Part shown: piece after piece, positions 14,667 through 21,410 of the stretch
How positions within the stretch are numbered: the first letter of the stretch is position 1
Layout: each line of letters begins with the position of its first letter
Assembly: GCA_964561535.1 (NCBI GenBank)
Contig: CAZLPZ010000030.1
Coordinates: 1-21,410 of the forward strand
From: CAZLPZ01 sp964561535
GTDB lineage: Bacteria; Pseudomonadota; Alphaproteobacteria; Micavibrionales; Micavibrionaceae
Reading direction: 5' to 3'
Length of the DNA: 21,410 nt
Made by a program: the position numbers and the translations under genes
Notes under the pieces: model-generated
Databases searched by the model: none
Told to the model about the DNA's origin: nothing
What the model saw: only the letters and a program-made list of their open reading frames with translations

Positions 14667-14691
14667 GGAACTTATTTCCTTTAAGAGCGTT
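14667..14691 (+). promoter_or_regulatory. EcfG-type promoter of the entericidin-PRC-dps region
   Basis: GGAAC (14667-14671), 16 bp, CGTT (14688-14691): perfect match, ending 40 bp before the ATG at 14732. No further GGAAC site is seen before the PRC-barrel, dps or SOUL genes, so it may drive all four. Confidence 0.85.
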
Positions 14692-14731
14692 GGATTTTAT
14701 AACAGTCATATTTAAAAGAAAGAAATATACT

Positions 14732-14863
14732 ATGCGATTTATAATTTATAATTTTATCCTTATCACACTTCTTACGATTTCTCTGACGGCATGTGAAACA
14801 ATGGAAGGCGCAGGGCGCGATATTGAAGGCGCCGGTGAATCTATCCAGAAATCAGCACAATAA
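14732..14863 (+). CDS. Entericidin-like small lipoprotein, 43 aa
   Basis: The peptide has a lipoprotein signal with lipobox LTAC (C21), then a short mature part 'ETMEGAGRDIEGAGESIQKSAQ' typed by the repeated 'GAG.(D/S)I' pattern of the entericidin EcnA/EcnB family. Entericidins are small membrane lipoproteins linked to stationary phase and osmotic stress; in E. coli they form an antidote/toxin pair, but only one is present here. A perfect EcfG promoter lies upstream. The ribosome binding site is weak (AAAGAAAG region). Confidence 0.85.
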   Translation: MRFIIYNFILITLLTISLTACETMEGAGRDIEGAGESIQKSAQ

Positions 14864-14905
14864 GAGTTTAGATTTTACATTAACAAAGAATTTATGGAGT
14901 TTATG

Positions 14906-15697
14906 ATGATCGATTTTAAAACACTCTCTGCCGTATCTATTGTTGCCTTAATGGCGCCTTTATCAACGTTTGCAACAGAAATGCCAGCAACGGCTGTTTC
15001 TGGAAAGCCTACGGTACCCTCAGAAGAGGTGCGTAAGGAAAATAATGTGGGACAAAATATTTTAAAAACAATTAAAGTATTTTTTTCAGGATTCAATGAA
15101 AATCAAAGTCTTGAGCCAATTCTAATTCGTCAAAACATGACAGCGCATGGCTTGCTTGGTGAGTCCGTGATGAATCAAAAAAATGAAAAGATTGCTGTCG
15201 TGAATGATATTATTCTTGATAAAATGGGGAACGCGGTTTTAGTTGTTCTTTCCGATAAAGGGTTTCTTGGGATCGGTAATAAACTCGCGGCTTTTGATTA
15301 TAAAAATGTAATCAGTCAAGATAAAGATGGCGATGTAACCATGACATTAACCCAAGGTATGATTGATCGTGCATCTGATTTTTCCTATGATCGTAAAGAC
15401 TGGGCAAAAGCAAAAATTATACCAACCGATAGTATGAGTACGAACGTACTTTTACGGGGAAGTTTGTATGACAATATGGGCCATACGTTGGCAAATATAG
15501 AGAATATATATTTTAGATCAGGTGAGGCCAGTCAAGTGATTGTGGGATTTAATAAGACCTTAGGTATGGGCGGAAATTTGGCAACACTGGATTTTAAAGA
15601 TCTTGAAATTGTTAGACGTGAGGGGCAAGTTAACTTTAAGTTATCGGCAAAACAGACAGATTTATTCAAAAAATTTGAAAAATCTGTATCGAATTAA
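14906..15697 (+). CDS. Exported protein with two PRC-barrel domains
   Basis: Three ATGs lie close together; I choose 14906 because GGAG at 14896-14899 is then 6 nt away. The product of 263 residues has a signal peptide ending near 'STFA'. Two PRC-barrel-like domains follow: one with 'GLLGESVMNQKNEKIAVVNDIILDK' and 'LAAFDYKNV' (about 75-150), the second with 'LLRGSLYDNMGHTLANIENIYF' and 'LATLDFKDLEI' (about 175-250), each written here only in part. PRC-barrel proteins of this exported type are common in alphaproteobacterial stress clusters; their ligand is unknown. It lies 42 bp after the entericidin stop and 43 bp before dps. Confidence 0.8.
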   Translation: MIDFKTLSAVSIVALMAPLSTFATEMPATAVSGKPTVPSEEVRKENNVGQNILKTIKVFFSGFNENQSLEPILIRQNMTAHGLLGESVMNQKNEKIAVVNDIILDKMGNAVLVVLSDKGFLGIGNKLAAFDYKNVISQDKDGDVTMTLTQGMIDRASDFSYDRKDWAKAKIIPTDSMSTNVLLRGSLYDNMGHTLANIENIYFRSGEASQVIVGFNKTLGMGGNLATLDFKDLEIVRREGQVNFKLSAKQTDLFKKFEKSVSN

Positions 15698-15740
15698 TTT
15701 CATTCAATATAATTTAATTTTTTTAAAGGAGGAATCTATT

Positions 15741-16235
15741 ATGATTTCATCAATGACGATCGCACATGATAATCAAAAATCATTACACGCAACAAAATAT
15801 TTGCAGAATGTGTTAGCAGATACTTATGGCGTATATTTTGCAACACATAATTATCATTGGAATGTAGAAGGACCACAATTTGGAGATCTCCATAATCTTT
15901 TTGGCGCACAATATAATGAACTCTTTCTATCCATTGATGCGATTGCCGAACGTATTCGTGCTTTAGGCGCCTATGCATTGCCGGCCGAAGGGGAAAATCT
16001 AACACATCTTTTGTCAACAACATCGAATGCATTAAATAAAGAAAATGATTCATCCGGACGCGCACGACGCATGGTTCATAATTTAATTGATTTGAATGCT
16101 TCTGTCCTTCAAACATGTCAAACAGCAAAAGAGAATGCACGTTTATTGAATGATGATGAGACAGAGAATTTATTGGTCGAGCGAATTACAGCACATCAGA
16201 AATCAATATGGATGTTACGCAGTATTTTGGCATAA
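15741..16235 (+). CDS. dps: Dps-family ferritin-like DNA-protection protein
   Basis: ATG 15741 follows a strong AAAGGAGG, so the longer open frame upstream is not used. The 164-aa protein has the Dps signature: 'THNYHWNVEGPQFGDLH' (first ferroxidase His) and 'SIDAIAERIRALG' (Asp and Glu ligands), with 'HNLFGAQYNEL' between. Dps forms a 12-subunit shell that oxidises and stores iron using hydrogen peroxide and protects DNA in starvation and oxidative stress. The N-terminus is short and not Lys-rich, so direct DNA binding is doubtful. It probably belongs to the transcript that starts at the EcfG promoter at 14667, and sits beside a haem-binding SOUL gene, fitting an iron/oxidative-stress theme. 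Confidence 0.93.
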   Translation: MISSMTIAHDNQKSLHATKYLQNVLADTYGVYFATHNYHWNVEGPQFGDLHNLFGAQYNELFLSIDAIAERIRALGAYALPAEGENLTHLLSTTSNALNKENDSSGRARRMVHNLIDLNASVLQTCQTAKENARLLNDDETENLLVERITAHQKSIWMLRSILA

Positions 16236-16290
16236 GAGATTTTGTATTCTCATTCGTATTTTTAAAATAAATTTTTAGGGGTGATATTTT

Positions 16291-16815
16291 ATGACAGATA
16301 TAACTGTCGATTCAACTTTTCATAGTATTCGCCGAGATGGAGATTATGAGATAAGGTCTTATTATCCACGGATTTTGGCCGAGGTTAGTACAACAGGGCG
16401 ACGAAAGGAGGCAATTTCGAAAGGATTTCGAATTCTTTTCTCGTATATTTCGGGCTGTAATTCTGGTAAGAAAAAAATTGAAATGACAGCCCCAGTATTA
16501 CAAGAACAGACTACGGTTCGTGACGTTTGGAAAACAGGTTTTATTATGCCTTTGCGAATGACAGGCGGGACAACTTATCGGCCAGATGATGTGAATATTC
16601 AACTTATCACTTCTCCGACGCGTCAAATGTCTGTTATGCGATTTTCAGGTCTTGCAGGAGAGGCGTCGTTGAAACGGCATGAAAAATTTTTAGATTTGTG
16701 GTTGAAAAAAAATGATATTGTTCCCATTGGGCGTCCAATTTATGCGTTCTATAATCCGCCTTGGACGTTGCCATTTTTCAGACGAAACGAAATTATGAAA
16801 GAGGTGATTTTATAA
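16291..16815 (+). CDS. SOUL-family haem-binding protein
   Basis: The 174-aa protein has the SOUL/HBP pattern: 'YEIRSYYPRILAEV' (about 19-32), 'KGFRILFSYISGCN' (about 44-57), 'KIEMTAPVL' (about 62-70), 'TGFIMPLRM', and the late 'RPIYAFYNPPWTLPFFRRNE', split here from its context. SOUL proteins bind haem in eukaryotes; bacterial members are little studied. There is no signal peptide, so it is cytoplasmic. AGGGG precedes the ATG with slightly long spacing. Its stop overlaps the convergent phosphomannomutase stop by 6 bp, leaving no room for a terminator. Confidence 0.87.
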   Translation: MTDITVDSTFHSIRRDGDYEIRSYYPRILAEVSTTGRRKEAISKGFRILFSYISGCNSGKKKIEMTAPVLQEQTTVRDVWKTGFIMPLRMTGGTTYRPDDVNIQLITSPTRQMSVMRFSGLAGEASLKRHEKFLDLWLKKNDIVPIGRPIYAFYNPPWTLPFFRRNEIMKEVIL

Positions 16816-18336
16816 AGAATTATTCCGAGAAATTTTTTGGTCATACTCGCCAATATCCGGGAAATGATTTTTAATTAATGCTTCAATGGCATGAAACATT
16901 GTAAACATACGGTCTTCAGATATCGGACTTTCAACAACGATCACAATTTCTGGTTTATTGCTTGATGCACGGAACAAGCCCCAAGTCCCATCGGTAACTG
17001 TAACGCGGACGCCGTTGGTTGTATTGATAGAAATAATTTTTTGTCCTGCCAAAACGGCGCCTGTATCTGCCATGCCTTGGATTAACGCCGTCATTTCTGC
17101 TGTCAGGATATATTTTTGGTCATCGGCGCACGTCCGGTGCATCGTGGGGGATAGCCATGTTTGTGGTAAATCGGAATAGAGTTCGGCGAGCGTTGGCTCC
17201 TCCGCTGCATCAAGAATACGGCATATTTGAAGTGCCGAAAATAATCCGTCATCATATCCCCGGCCAAGGGGTGGCCCAAAAAAGAAATGGCCTGATTTTT
17301 CAAATGCGGCCACTGCGCCCGTTTCATTCAATCGATGTTTCATATAGGCATGGCCCGTGATCCAATATTCTGTTACGACATTGCGTTCACGCAACACCGG
17401 GTCAGTCGCATATAAACCGGATGATTTCATATCGGCAATAAACCGGCGTGCGTTGCCTCCTGTTGAAGATGACAGAAACCGGGCTAACATAACGCCCATC
17501 TTGTCGGCATAAATTTCGGCGCCTTGGTGATCGACCACGCCGCACCGGTCACCATCGCCGTCAAACCCAAACCCAATATCCGCCCCGGCCGCGCGTACAG
17601 TGGCGCCCAAATCATGAAGCATTTTTATATCTTCAGGGTTTGGATTATAATGGGGGAACTGATAATCGAGGCTGCAGTGATGTTCGATTACCTCACATCC
17701 AACGCGGCGGAATAATTCGGGGGCATATGCCCCGGCTGTACCGTTACCGCATGCAACTACGACTTTTAATTTGCGTTTAAATCTCCCCCCCACTGAATCT
17801 GTCAGATCGGTAATATATCGTTCTTTGGTATCGTCAACCGATTCATACCCACCCCCGGGGCTTTCGGTAAATTGTCCCGCCGCCACGCGGCCTCGTAAAT
17901 CGGCCATGTCTTTCGGGCCAAACGTTAACGGACGGTGCAGGCCCATTTTAACTCCTGTCCAACCGTTTTCATTATGACTGGCGGTTACCATGGCCACACC
18001 GGGCGCGTCATATTCAAATTGGGCAAAGTAGGCGACGGGTGACAGGGCAAGTCCAATATCCACGACCTGCACCCCGGCGGCGATTAACCCTAATGCCAAA
18101 GCATGCTTTACTTCTGCGGAATATTCGCGGTAATCATGCCCGACAATCATCCGGACGCCCCTGCCGTGACGCTCGACCGCCAGGGTCCCTAAACACTGAC
18201 CTAACCGTATGAATCCCCGCGGATTGATCTGGGTTGGATACAGCCACCGGGCGTCATATTCCCGAAACCCCGAGGGGTGGATTAAAATATCCCGTTCAAA
18301 TGATTCGGAATTGGGGCGTATGGCATCGGAGCGCAT
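16810..18336 (-). CDS. Phosphomannomutase / phosphoglucomutase
   Basis: The 508-aa enzyme of the alpha-D-phosphohexomutase family shows the four site motifs in order: 'FREYDARW' (about 23-30), the phosphoserine loop 'TASHNENGWTGVKMG' (about 117-131), the metal loop 'GFDGDGDRCG' (about 253-262), the sugar-binding 'EKSGHFFF' (about 345-352; usually GEMSGH), and the phosphate-binding 'RASSNKPEIVIVVES' near the end. It interconverts hexose 6- and 1-phosphates for GDP-mannose or UDP-glucose and so feeds cell-surface polysaccharide. ATG 18336 is preceded by AAGGATCTGAT. It stands alone, convergent with the SOUL gene. Confidence 0.93.
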   Translation of the reverse strand: MRSDAIRPNSESFERDILIHPSGFREYDARWLYPTQINPRGFIRLGQCLGTLAVERHGRGVRMIVGHDYREYSAEVKHALALGLIAAGVQVVDIGLALSPVAYFAQFEYDAPGVAMVTASHNENGWTGVKMGLHRPLTFGPKDMADLRGRVAAGQFTESPGGGYESVDDTKERYITDLTDSVGGRFKRKLKVVVACGNGTAGAYAPELFRRVGCEVIEHHCSLDYQFPHYNPNPEDIKMLHDLGATVRAAGADIGFGFDGDGDRCGVVDHQGAEIYADKMGVMLARFLSSSTGGNARRFIADMKSSGLYATDPVLRERNVVTEYWITGHAYMKHRLNETGAVAAFEKSGHFFFGPPLGRGYDDGLFSALQICRILDAAEEPTLAELYSDLPQTWLSPTMHRTCADDQKYILTAEMTALIQGMADTGAVLAGQKIISINTTNGVRVTVTDGTWGLFRASSNKPEIVIVVESPISEDRMFTMFHAIEALIKNHFPDIGEYDQKISRNNSL

Positions 18337-18411
18337 ATCAGATCCTTTTTAAAAAGGGAAAAACAAGATAAAAATCAGGAAAAGGCCTTTTATCAACCTA
18401 ATCGAAACCTC

Positions 18412-18440
18412 TTGACGAAACAAGCTGATATGATTATGGT
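18412..18440 (+). promoter_or_regulatory. Predicted sigma70 promoter of tRNA-Lys
   Basis: TTGACG (18412-18417), 17 bp, TATGGT (18435-18440). Start would be near 18447, about 60 bp upstream of the mature tRNA-Lys 5' end. A bulged GC hairpin (TCCCCGC with GCGGGTGGA) followed by T7 lies in the leader (about 18441-18484) and might attenuate transcription. Confidence 0.5.
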
Positions 18441-18506
18441 TCCCCGCACATTCGCTTTTAATCAGGCGGGTGGAGGCTTTTTTTAAATGGCCACGTTTTC
18501 TTGAAT

Positions 18507-18582
18507 GACTGTGTAGCTCAGCCGGTAGAGCACGAGACTTTTAATCTTGTGGTCGTGGGTTCGATCCCCACCGCAGTCACCA
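18507..18582 (+). tRNA. tRNA-Lys (anticodon TTT)
   Basis: A full 76-nt cloverleaf is seen. The acceptor GACTGTG pairs with CGCAGTC; the anticodon arm is CGAGA-CTTTTAA-TCTTG, giving anticodon TTT; the T-arm is GTGGG-TTCGATC-CCCAC; the CCA end is encoded. Confidence 0.97.
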
Positions 18583-18626
18583 TTTTCCCTTATTTAAAGA
18601 ACTTTAATAGCCTATAGAGCGATGTC

Positions 18627-18646
18627 ATCCCCGTAAATGCGGGGAT
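18627..18646 (+). terminator. Hairpin terminator after tRNA-Lys
   Basis: ATCCCCG / CGGGGAT forms a perfect 7-bp stem around TAAATG, 44 bp after the tRNA, followed by TCAGAG and TTTTTATTT. It shares the GTAAATGC centre with the hairpin at 12878-12905. Confidence 0.65.
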
Positions 18647-18796
18647 TCAGAGTTTTTATTTGAGGGGATTGCCGATTTCATAGGGATGAAACTATTCTAC
18701 TATTTATTGAAAATAAGGGGGCACGACAGGGCCGGCGCGCGTCTGCGCGCACTAAAAAAAGTAAAAACAGGAAAGATATGAAATCAAAGAAACAAA

Positions 18797-18871
18797 TGGT
18801 GGGCACGACAGGGATTGAACCTGTGACCCCGCCCGTGTGAAGGGCGTGCTCTCCCGCTGAGCTACGTGCCC
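18797..18871 (-). tRNA. tRNA-Val (anticodon CAC)
   Basis: On the minus strand a 75-nt cloverleaf is seen: acceptor GGGCACG with CGTGCCC, D-arm containing AGCTCAGCGGGAGAGC, anticodon arm CGCCC-TTCACAC-GGGCG (anticodon CAC), T-arm ACAGG/CCTGT around the TTCAATC loop, and an encoded CCA end (18799-18797). Confidence 0.96.
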
Positions 18872-18907
18872 GAGGGGCTGAAATAAATCCACCCAACGCA
18901 GGGCGCA

Positions 18908-18936
18908 TTTTTATCGGAAGGCCGCATAAGATGCAA
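18908..18936 (-). promoter_or_regulatory. Possible promoter of tRNA-Val
   Basis: On the minus strand TTGCAT (18936-18931) is followed after 17 bp by TAAAAA (18913-18908), 36 bp before the tRNA. The -10 is poor, so this is tentative. Confidence 0.35.
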
Positions 18937-18961
18937 GGGGGAATAAAAAAGATGAAATAGC

Positions 18962-19001
18962 TTGACACTTGATATAGGAATATATATATTCCTATATCAA
19001 G
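18962..19001 (+). promoter_or_regulatory. Near-consensus sigma70 promoter overlapped by a perfect 34-bp palindrome
   Basis: TTGACA (18962-18967), exactly 17 bp, then TATATT (18985-18990). A perfect palindrome occupies 18968-19001 (half-site CTTGATATAGGAATATA), filling the spacer, the -10 and the start region. This is the layout of a tightly repressed promoter. It points right, towards a stretch with no recognised gene before the convergent alanine dehydrogenase. The palindrome could instead act as a terminator hairpin, since CTTCTTTTT follows. Confidence 0.6.
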
Positions 19002-19068
19002 AACTTCTTTTTAAAAGATTTTGACGAGAAAGGTGGCTGAATATCAATAAACTGAAAGGGTAAAAAAC

Positions 19069-19176
19069 ATGAATATACATAATATAACATCTCAAACATG
19101 TTATTTTTACATGGTTTACATGGAATGTATCATCCGAGCCTATTCAGATGTAACAATCTCTTCCGCGGCTCTGTAG
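19069..19176 (+). CDS. Possible 35-codon small ORF downstream of the palindromic promoter
   Basis: ATG 19069 is preceded by GAAAGGG at usable spacing and opens a 35-codon frame that overlaps the 3' end of the alanine dehydrogenase gene on the other strand. It is the only reading frame with a ribosome binding site after the strong promoter at 18962-18990. The peptide is unremarkable (MNIHNITSQTCYFYMVYMEC, then 15 more) and has no known relative that I recognise. A non-coding RNA is an equal possibility. Confidence 0.2.
   Translation: MNIHNITSQTCYFYMVYMECIIRAYSDVTISSAAL
19106..19123. repeat. Tandem 9-bp duplication
   Basis: TTTACATGG occurs twice head to tail (19106-19114, 19115-19123) just downstream of the alanine dehydrogenase stop. 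No function is apparent. Confidence 0.8.
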
Positions 19177-20273
19177 GGCAATGTTAAGGCCTCGGCCACC
19201 GCCTTATGCGTAATATGACCGTTTGCGACGTTCAGGCCTGCCAGAAATCCTGGATCATCCCTTAATGCCGTGCGCCACCCTTTATTGGCGAGTTTAAGAG
19301 CATAGGGAAGAACGGCGTTATTCAAGGCCAAAGCGGACGTTAACGGGACAGCCCCTGGCATATTTGCGACGCAGTAATGGACAATACCATCTATGACGTA
19401 AGTGGGGTCGGCGTGCGTGGTCGGTCGCGATGTTTCAAAACACCCGCCCTGGTCAATGGCAATGTCAACTAAAACGGCCCCTGGACGCATCGTTTTTAAT
19501 TGCAGGCGGGTGACCAACCTCGGGGCGGCCGCGCCGGGCAATAACACCGCCCCAATCACACCGTCGACTTCGGTTAATAATCGTGCAATCAGATCGTCCG
19601 AAGAGGTTTCAATCAACACACGGTCACCATAGATTGCAAACTCGGTTCGTAACGTGTCGATGCGGTCGGGGTTTCGTTCTAAAATCGTGACTCTCGCTTG
19701 CATTCCGGCAGCAATATGGGCGGCATTTGTTCCCGCAACCCCGCCACCCAATACCAGGATATAGGCGGGAGCAACGCCAGTCACCCCACCCATTAATCGG
19801 CCCATACCGCCTTTGTGCTTCATCAAATGTTCGGCGATGACCTGGGCCGATAACCGTCCCGCAACTTCTGACATCGGGGTCAATAACGGCAACGATCGTC
19901 CATCTGTGCCCACCACAGTTTCATACGCGATCGCAATGCATTTTGATTTAATTAAACCGGAGGCTTGTTCGGGGTCCGGCGCGAGATGTAAATAGGTAAA
20001 TAATACTTGATCGGGGTGTAATTGTTCATATTCGGCCCGTTGGGGTTCCTTGACCTTAATAATTAAATCCGCAGATTTAAAAATTTGTCCGGCGTTTTGG
20101 GCAATGGTCGCGCCGGCCGCGCGGTACGCGTCATCGGGGAATCCAATGCCAGATCCTGCATTTGTTTCAACCATAACGGAATGGCCCGATGACACCAGTG
20201 CCCGAACTGAATCCGGAACCAGTCCAACGCGATGTTCTTGGGGTTTAATTTCTTTGGGACAACCGATACGCAT
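19140..20273 (-). CDS. ald: Alanine dehydrogenase
   Basis: The 377-aa enzyme matches Ald along its length. The known catalytic and binding residues fall at the standard numbers: R15 ('EHRVGLVP'), K75 ('KVKEPQ'), H96 ('YLHLAPD') and D270 ('LVDIAIDQGGCFE'). The NAD-binding loop is 'LVLGGGVAGTNAA' (about 173-185). It reversibly converts L-alanine and NAD to pyruvate, ammonia and NADH, in the cytoplasm. It is a single gene, divergent from the yqeY-like gene across a 148-bp gap. A GGAAC-N17-CGTC element in that gap is a weak stress-promoter candidate only. Confidence 0.96.
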   Translation of the reverse strand: MRIGCPKEIKPQEHRVGLVPDSVRALVSSGHSVMVETNAGSGIGFPDDAYRAAGATIAQNAGQIFKSADLIIKVKEPQRAEYEQLHPDQVLFTYLHLAPDPEQASGLIKSKCIAIAYETVVGTDGRSLPLLTPMSEVAGRLSAQVIAEHLMKHKGGMGRLMGGVTGVAPAYILVLGGGVAGTNAAHIAAGMQARVTILERNPDRIDTLRTEFAIYGDRVLIETSSDDLIARLLTEVDGVIGAVLLPGAAAPRLVTRLQLKTMRPGAVLVDIAIDQGGCFETSRPTTHADPTYVIDGIVHYCVANMPGAVPLTSALALNNAVLPYALKLANKGWRTALRDDPGFLAGLNVANGHITHKAVAEALTLPYRAAEEIVTSE

Positions 20274-20421
20274 AAGGTAAGTTTATCAGTTGGATCGTTA
20301 ACAAACCATAAGCACTGCACAATTAATGATTGGACTAACTTTAAAAATCGACAATTGCGTCAGACGTTAAAATATTTTAGGGTGTTCCAATAAATTTATC
20401 TTTACAGAAAATGTTTTTAAA

Positions 20422-20883
20422 ATGGAAAATTCCCTTCGGACACGATTAACAGATGATCTTAAAACCGCCATGAAGGCGGGTGAAAAAATGCGGGTCGATG
20501 CGGTCCGTTTGATTATTGCCAAGATGAAAGAAGCCGATGTGAATGCGCGTGCTGCGGGGAAAGATATTGCCCAGGATGCCGATTTATTGCCGATGTTGCA
20601 AACGATGGTCAAGCAACGCAATGAAAGTGCCAAGATTTTTCGGGATAACGCGCGGGTCGATTTGGCCGTGAAAGAAGAATCCGAAATCGCGATTATCCAA
20701 ACCTATTTGCCGGCACAACTCTCCGACGACGCGGTCGCGGCGGCGATTGGCGCAATCATTGCGGAACTCGCGGCCGCGGGCCCCAAAGATATGGGCCGTG
20801 TGATGGCTGTTGTGAAAGAACGTTTAACCGGGCAATGCGACATGGGCAAGGTGTCGGGTGTTGTGAAGGCGAAATTGGGGTAA
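20422..20883 (+). CDS. GatB/YqeY-domain protein
   Basis: The 153-aa protein has the YqeY layout: N-terminal helical 'LRTRLTDDLKTAMKAGEKMRVDAVRLIIAKMKEAD' (seen in parts over about 5-40), 'KQRNESAKIFRDNAR' (about 64-78), 'EESEIAIIQTYLPAQLSDD' (about 85-103), and the C-terminal 'GPKDMGRVMAVVKERL ... GKVSGVVKAKLG'. The C-terminal part is the tRNA-binding tail domain shared with GatB; the cellular role of the stand-alone protein is unclear. In many alphaproteobacteria it lies beside carA and dnaG, which are not seen here. No clear ribosome binding site precedes ATG 20422. Confidence 0.92.
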   Translation: MENSLRTRLTDDLKTAMKAGEKMRVDAVRLIIAKMKEADVNARAAGKDIAQDADLLPMLQTMVKQRNESAKIFRDNARVDLAVKEESEIAIIQTYLPAQLSDDAVAAAIGAIIAELAAAGPKDMGRVMAVVKERLTGQCDMGKVSGVVKAKLG

Positions 20884-20898
20884 TTGGTGAGGTCTGTT

Positions 20899-20917
20899 CT
20901 CCCCCTTTCAGGGGGAG
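20899..20917. terminator. Bidirectional hairpin between convergent genes
   Basis: CTCCCCC-TTTCA-GGGGGAG is a perfect 7-bp stem in the 45-bp gap between the yqeY-like gene and the yejE-like gene. No strong T-run follows on either side, so it is a moderate terminator candidate. Confidence 0.5.
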
Positions 20918-20928
20918 GATTATGTTGA

Positions 20929-21410
20929 TTACATCTTCATCTTCCTTGGATCAAACGCATCCCGCACCGCCTCACCAATAAAGGTGAGGAGGGTCAGTAA
21001 AGTGGCAAGCACAATAAACGCCGTAAATCCTAACCACGGGGCGGAGAGGTTGTTTTTCCCTTGCGCCAACAATTCCCCTAAACTGGGCGATCCGGGGGGC
21101 AGACCCAGGCCCAGGAAATCCAGCGATGTAAGGGCCGTAATCGACCCCGACAAGACAAACGGAAGCATCGACAATGTGGCCACAACGGCGTTCGGCAGCA
21201 CGTGCCGCCACATGATCACGGGGGTGGACACGCCCAAGGCTTTCGCCGCCCGCACATAATCGAAATTCCGCGCGCGTAAAAATTCGGCGCGCACCACATC
21301 GACCAACGACACCCACGAAAACGCCAACAAGATAATCAATAATGTCCAAAACCCCGGCACAAACATGGCCGAGAAAATGATCAGGATATACAGGGATGGC
21401 AACGACCCCC
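20929..21410 (-). CDS. yejE: Oligopeptide ABC transporter permease, YejE-like (5' part outside the window)
   Basis: The frame stays open to the window edge, so only the C-terminal 160 or so residues are seen. They contain the binding-protein-dependent permease (EAA) motif 'DYVRAAKALGVSTPVIMWRHVLPN' in two overlapping parts, preceded by 'LVDVVRAEFLRARNF' and followed by 'LTSLDFLGLGLPPGSPSLGELLAQGK', very like YejE/DppC. The end 'GEAVRDAFDPRK' is also typical. Membrane helices flank these motifs. YejABEF imports peptides, including microcin C in E. coli. The gene is last in its leftward operon within view. Confidence 0.9.
   Translation of the reverse strand, partial: GSLPSLYILIIFSAMFVPGFWTLLIILLAFSWVSLVDVVRAEFLRARNFDYVRAAKALGVSTPVIMWRHVLPNAVVATLSMLPFVLSGSITALTSLDFLGLGLPPGSPSLGELLAQGKNNLSAPWLGFTAFIVLATLLTLLTFIGEAVRDAFDPRKMKM

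Noticed and set aside
15603..15740. N-terminal extension of Dps
   Set aside because: It overlaps the PRC-barrel gene in another frame, while ATG 15741 has a strong ribosome binding site and gives the normal Dps length.
18419..18443. EcfG promoter for phosphomannomutase
   Set aside because: Minus-strand GGAAC-N16-TGTT is one base off, but it is 83 bp from the start and the gene is housekeeping; it also overlaps the tRNA-Lys promoter.
20363..20388. EcfG promoter for alanine dehydrogenase
   Set aside because: GGAAC-N17-CGTC has a -10 mismatch and lies about 90 bp upstream; chance cannot be excluded.

Overview
The window looks like a piece of an alphaproteobacterial chromosome. The signs are EcfG-type stress promoters (GGAAC-N16-CGTT), a YejE-type oligopeptide permease, a class of PRC-barrel/CsbD/Dps stress genes, CCA-encoding tRNAs, and moderate, uneven base composition. 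The genus cannot be named from sequence reading alone; a Micavibrio- or Rhodospirillales-like lineage would fit but is a guess.

Region 1 (1-9211) is best read as the right part of an integrated element. A P4-type tyrosine integrase (7737-8987) lies beside a 49-bp 3' fragment of a tRNA-Pro(TGG) gene (9163-9211), which marks the element's right end; the intact tRNA-Pro should lie left of the window. The main cargo is a leftward operon: zur, an ABC ATPase, an FtsX/MacB-type permease with a 14-histidine loop, a DUF3299-like secreted protein, then three unknown genes (a membrane protein with a Cys/His cluster, a 122-aa protein and a 649-aa protein with a Cys/His-rich tail). A further unknown gene (802-1527) follows. 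From the ATPase to the 649-aa gene every stop overlaps the next start by 4 bp (ATGA or GTGA), except that a 19-bp triplication has inserted two 8-codon mini-ORFs at one junction. A Zur-box-like palindrome covers the -10 of the zur promoter. Together this suggests a zinc-regulated envelope ABC system with undescribed partners. The left edge holds a 5'-truncated gene ending in an excisionase-like helix-turn-helix.

Region 2 (about 9300-16815) is a general-stress cluster: a PagL-like lipid A deacylase, a DUF883/ElaB-like protein and its two-TM partner, a KdpE-like orphan response regulator, a CBS-pair protein, an ECF sigma factor, an unknown 81-aa protein, a CsbD-like protein, an OmpA-domain protein, a DUF1328 membrane peptide, an entericidin-like lipoprotein, a double PRC-barrel protein, Dps and a SOUL haem-binding protein. 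Four perfect GGAAC-N16-CGTT promoters and two GGAAC-N17-CATT variants lie upstream of these genes, so most of the cluster is probably one EcfG regulon, with the ECF sigma encoded inside it a candidate reader.

Region 3 (16810-21410) is housekeeping: phosphomannomutase/phosphoglucomutase, tRNA-Lys(TTT), tRNA-Val(CAC), alanine dehydrogenase, a GatB/YqeY protein and the 3' part of a yejE-like permease. Between tRNA-Val and alanine dehydrogenase sits a near-consensus sigma70 promoter whose spacer and -10 are covered by a perfect 34-bp palindrome, with no recognisable gene downstream.
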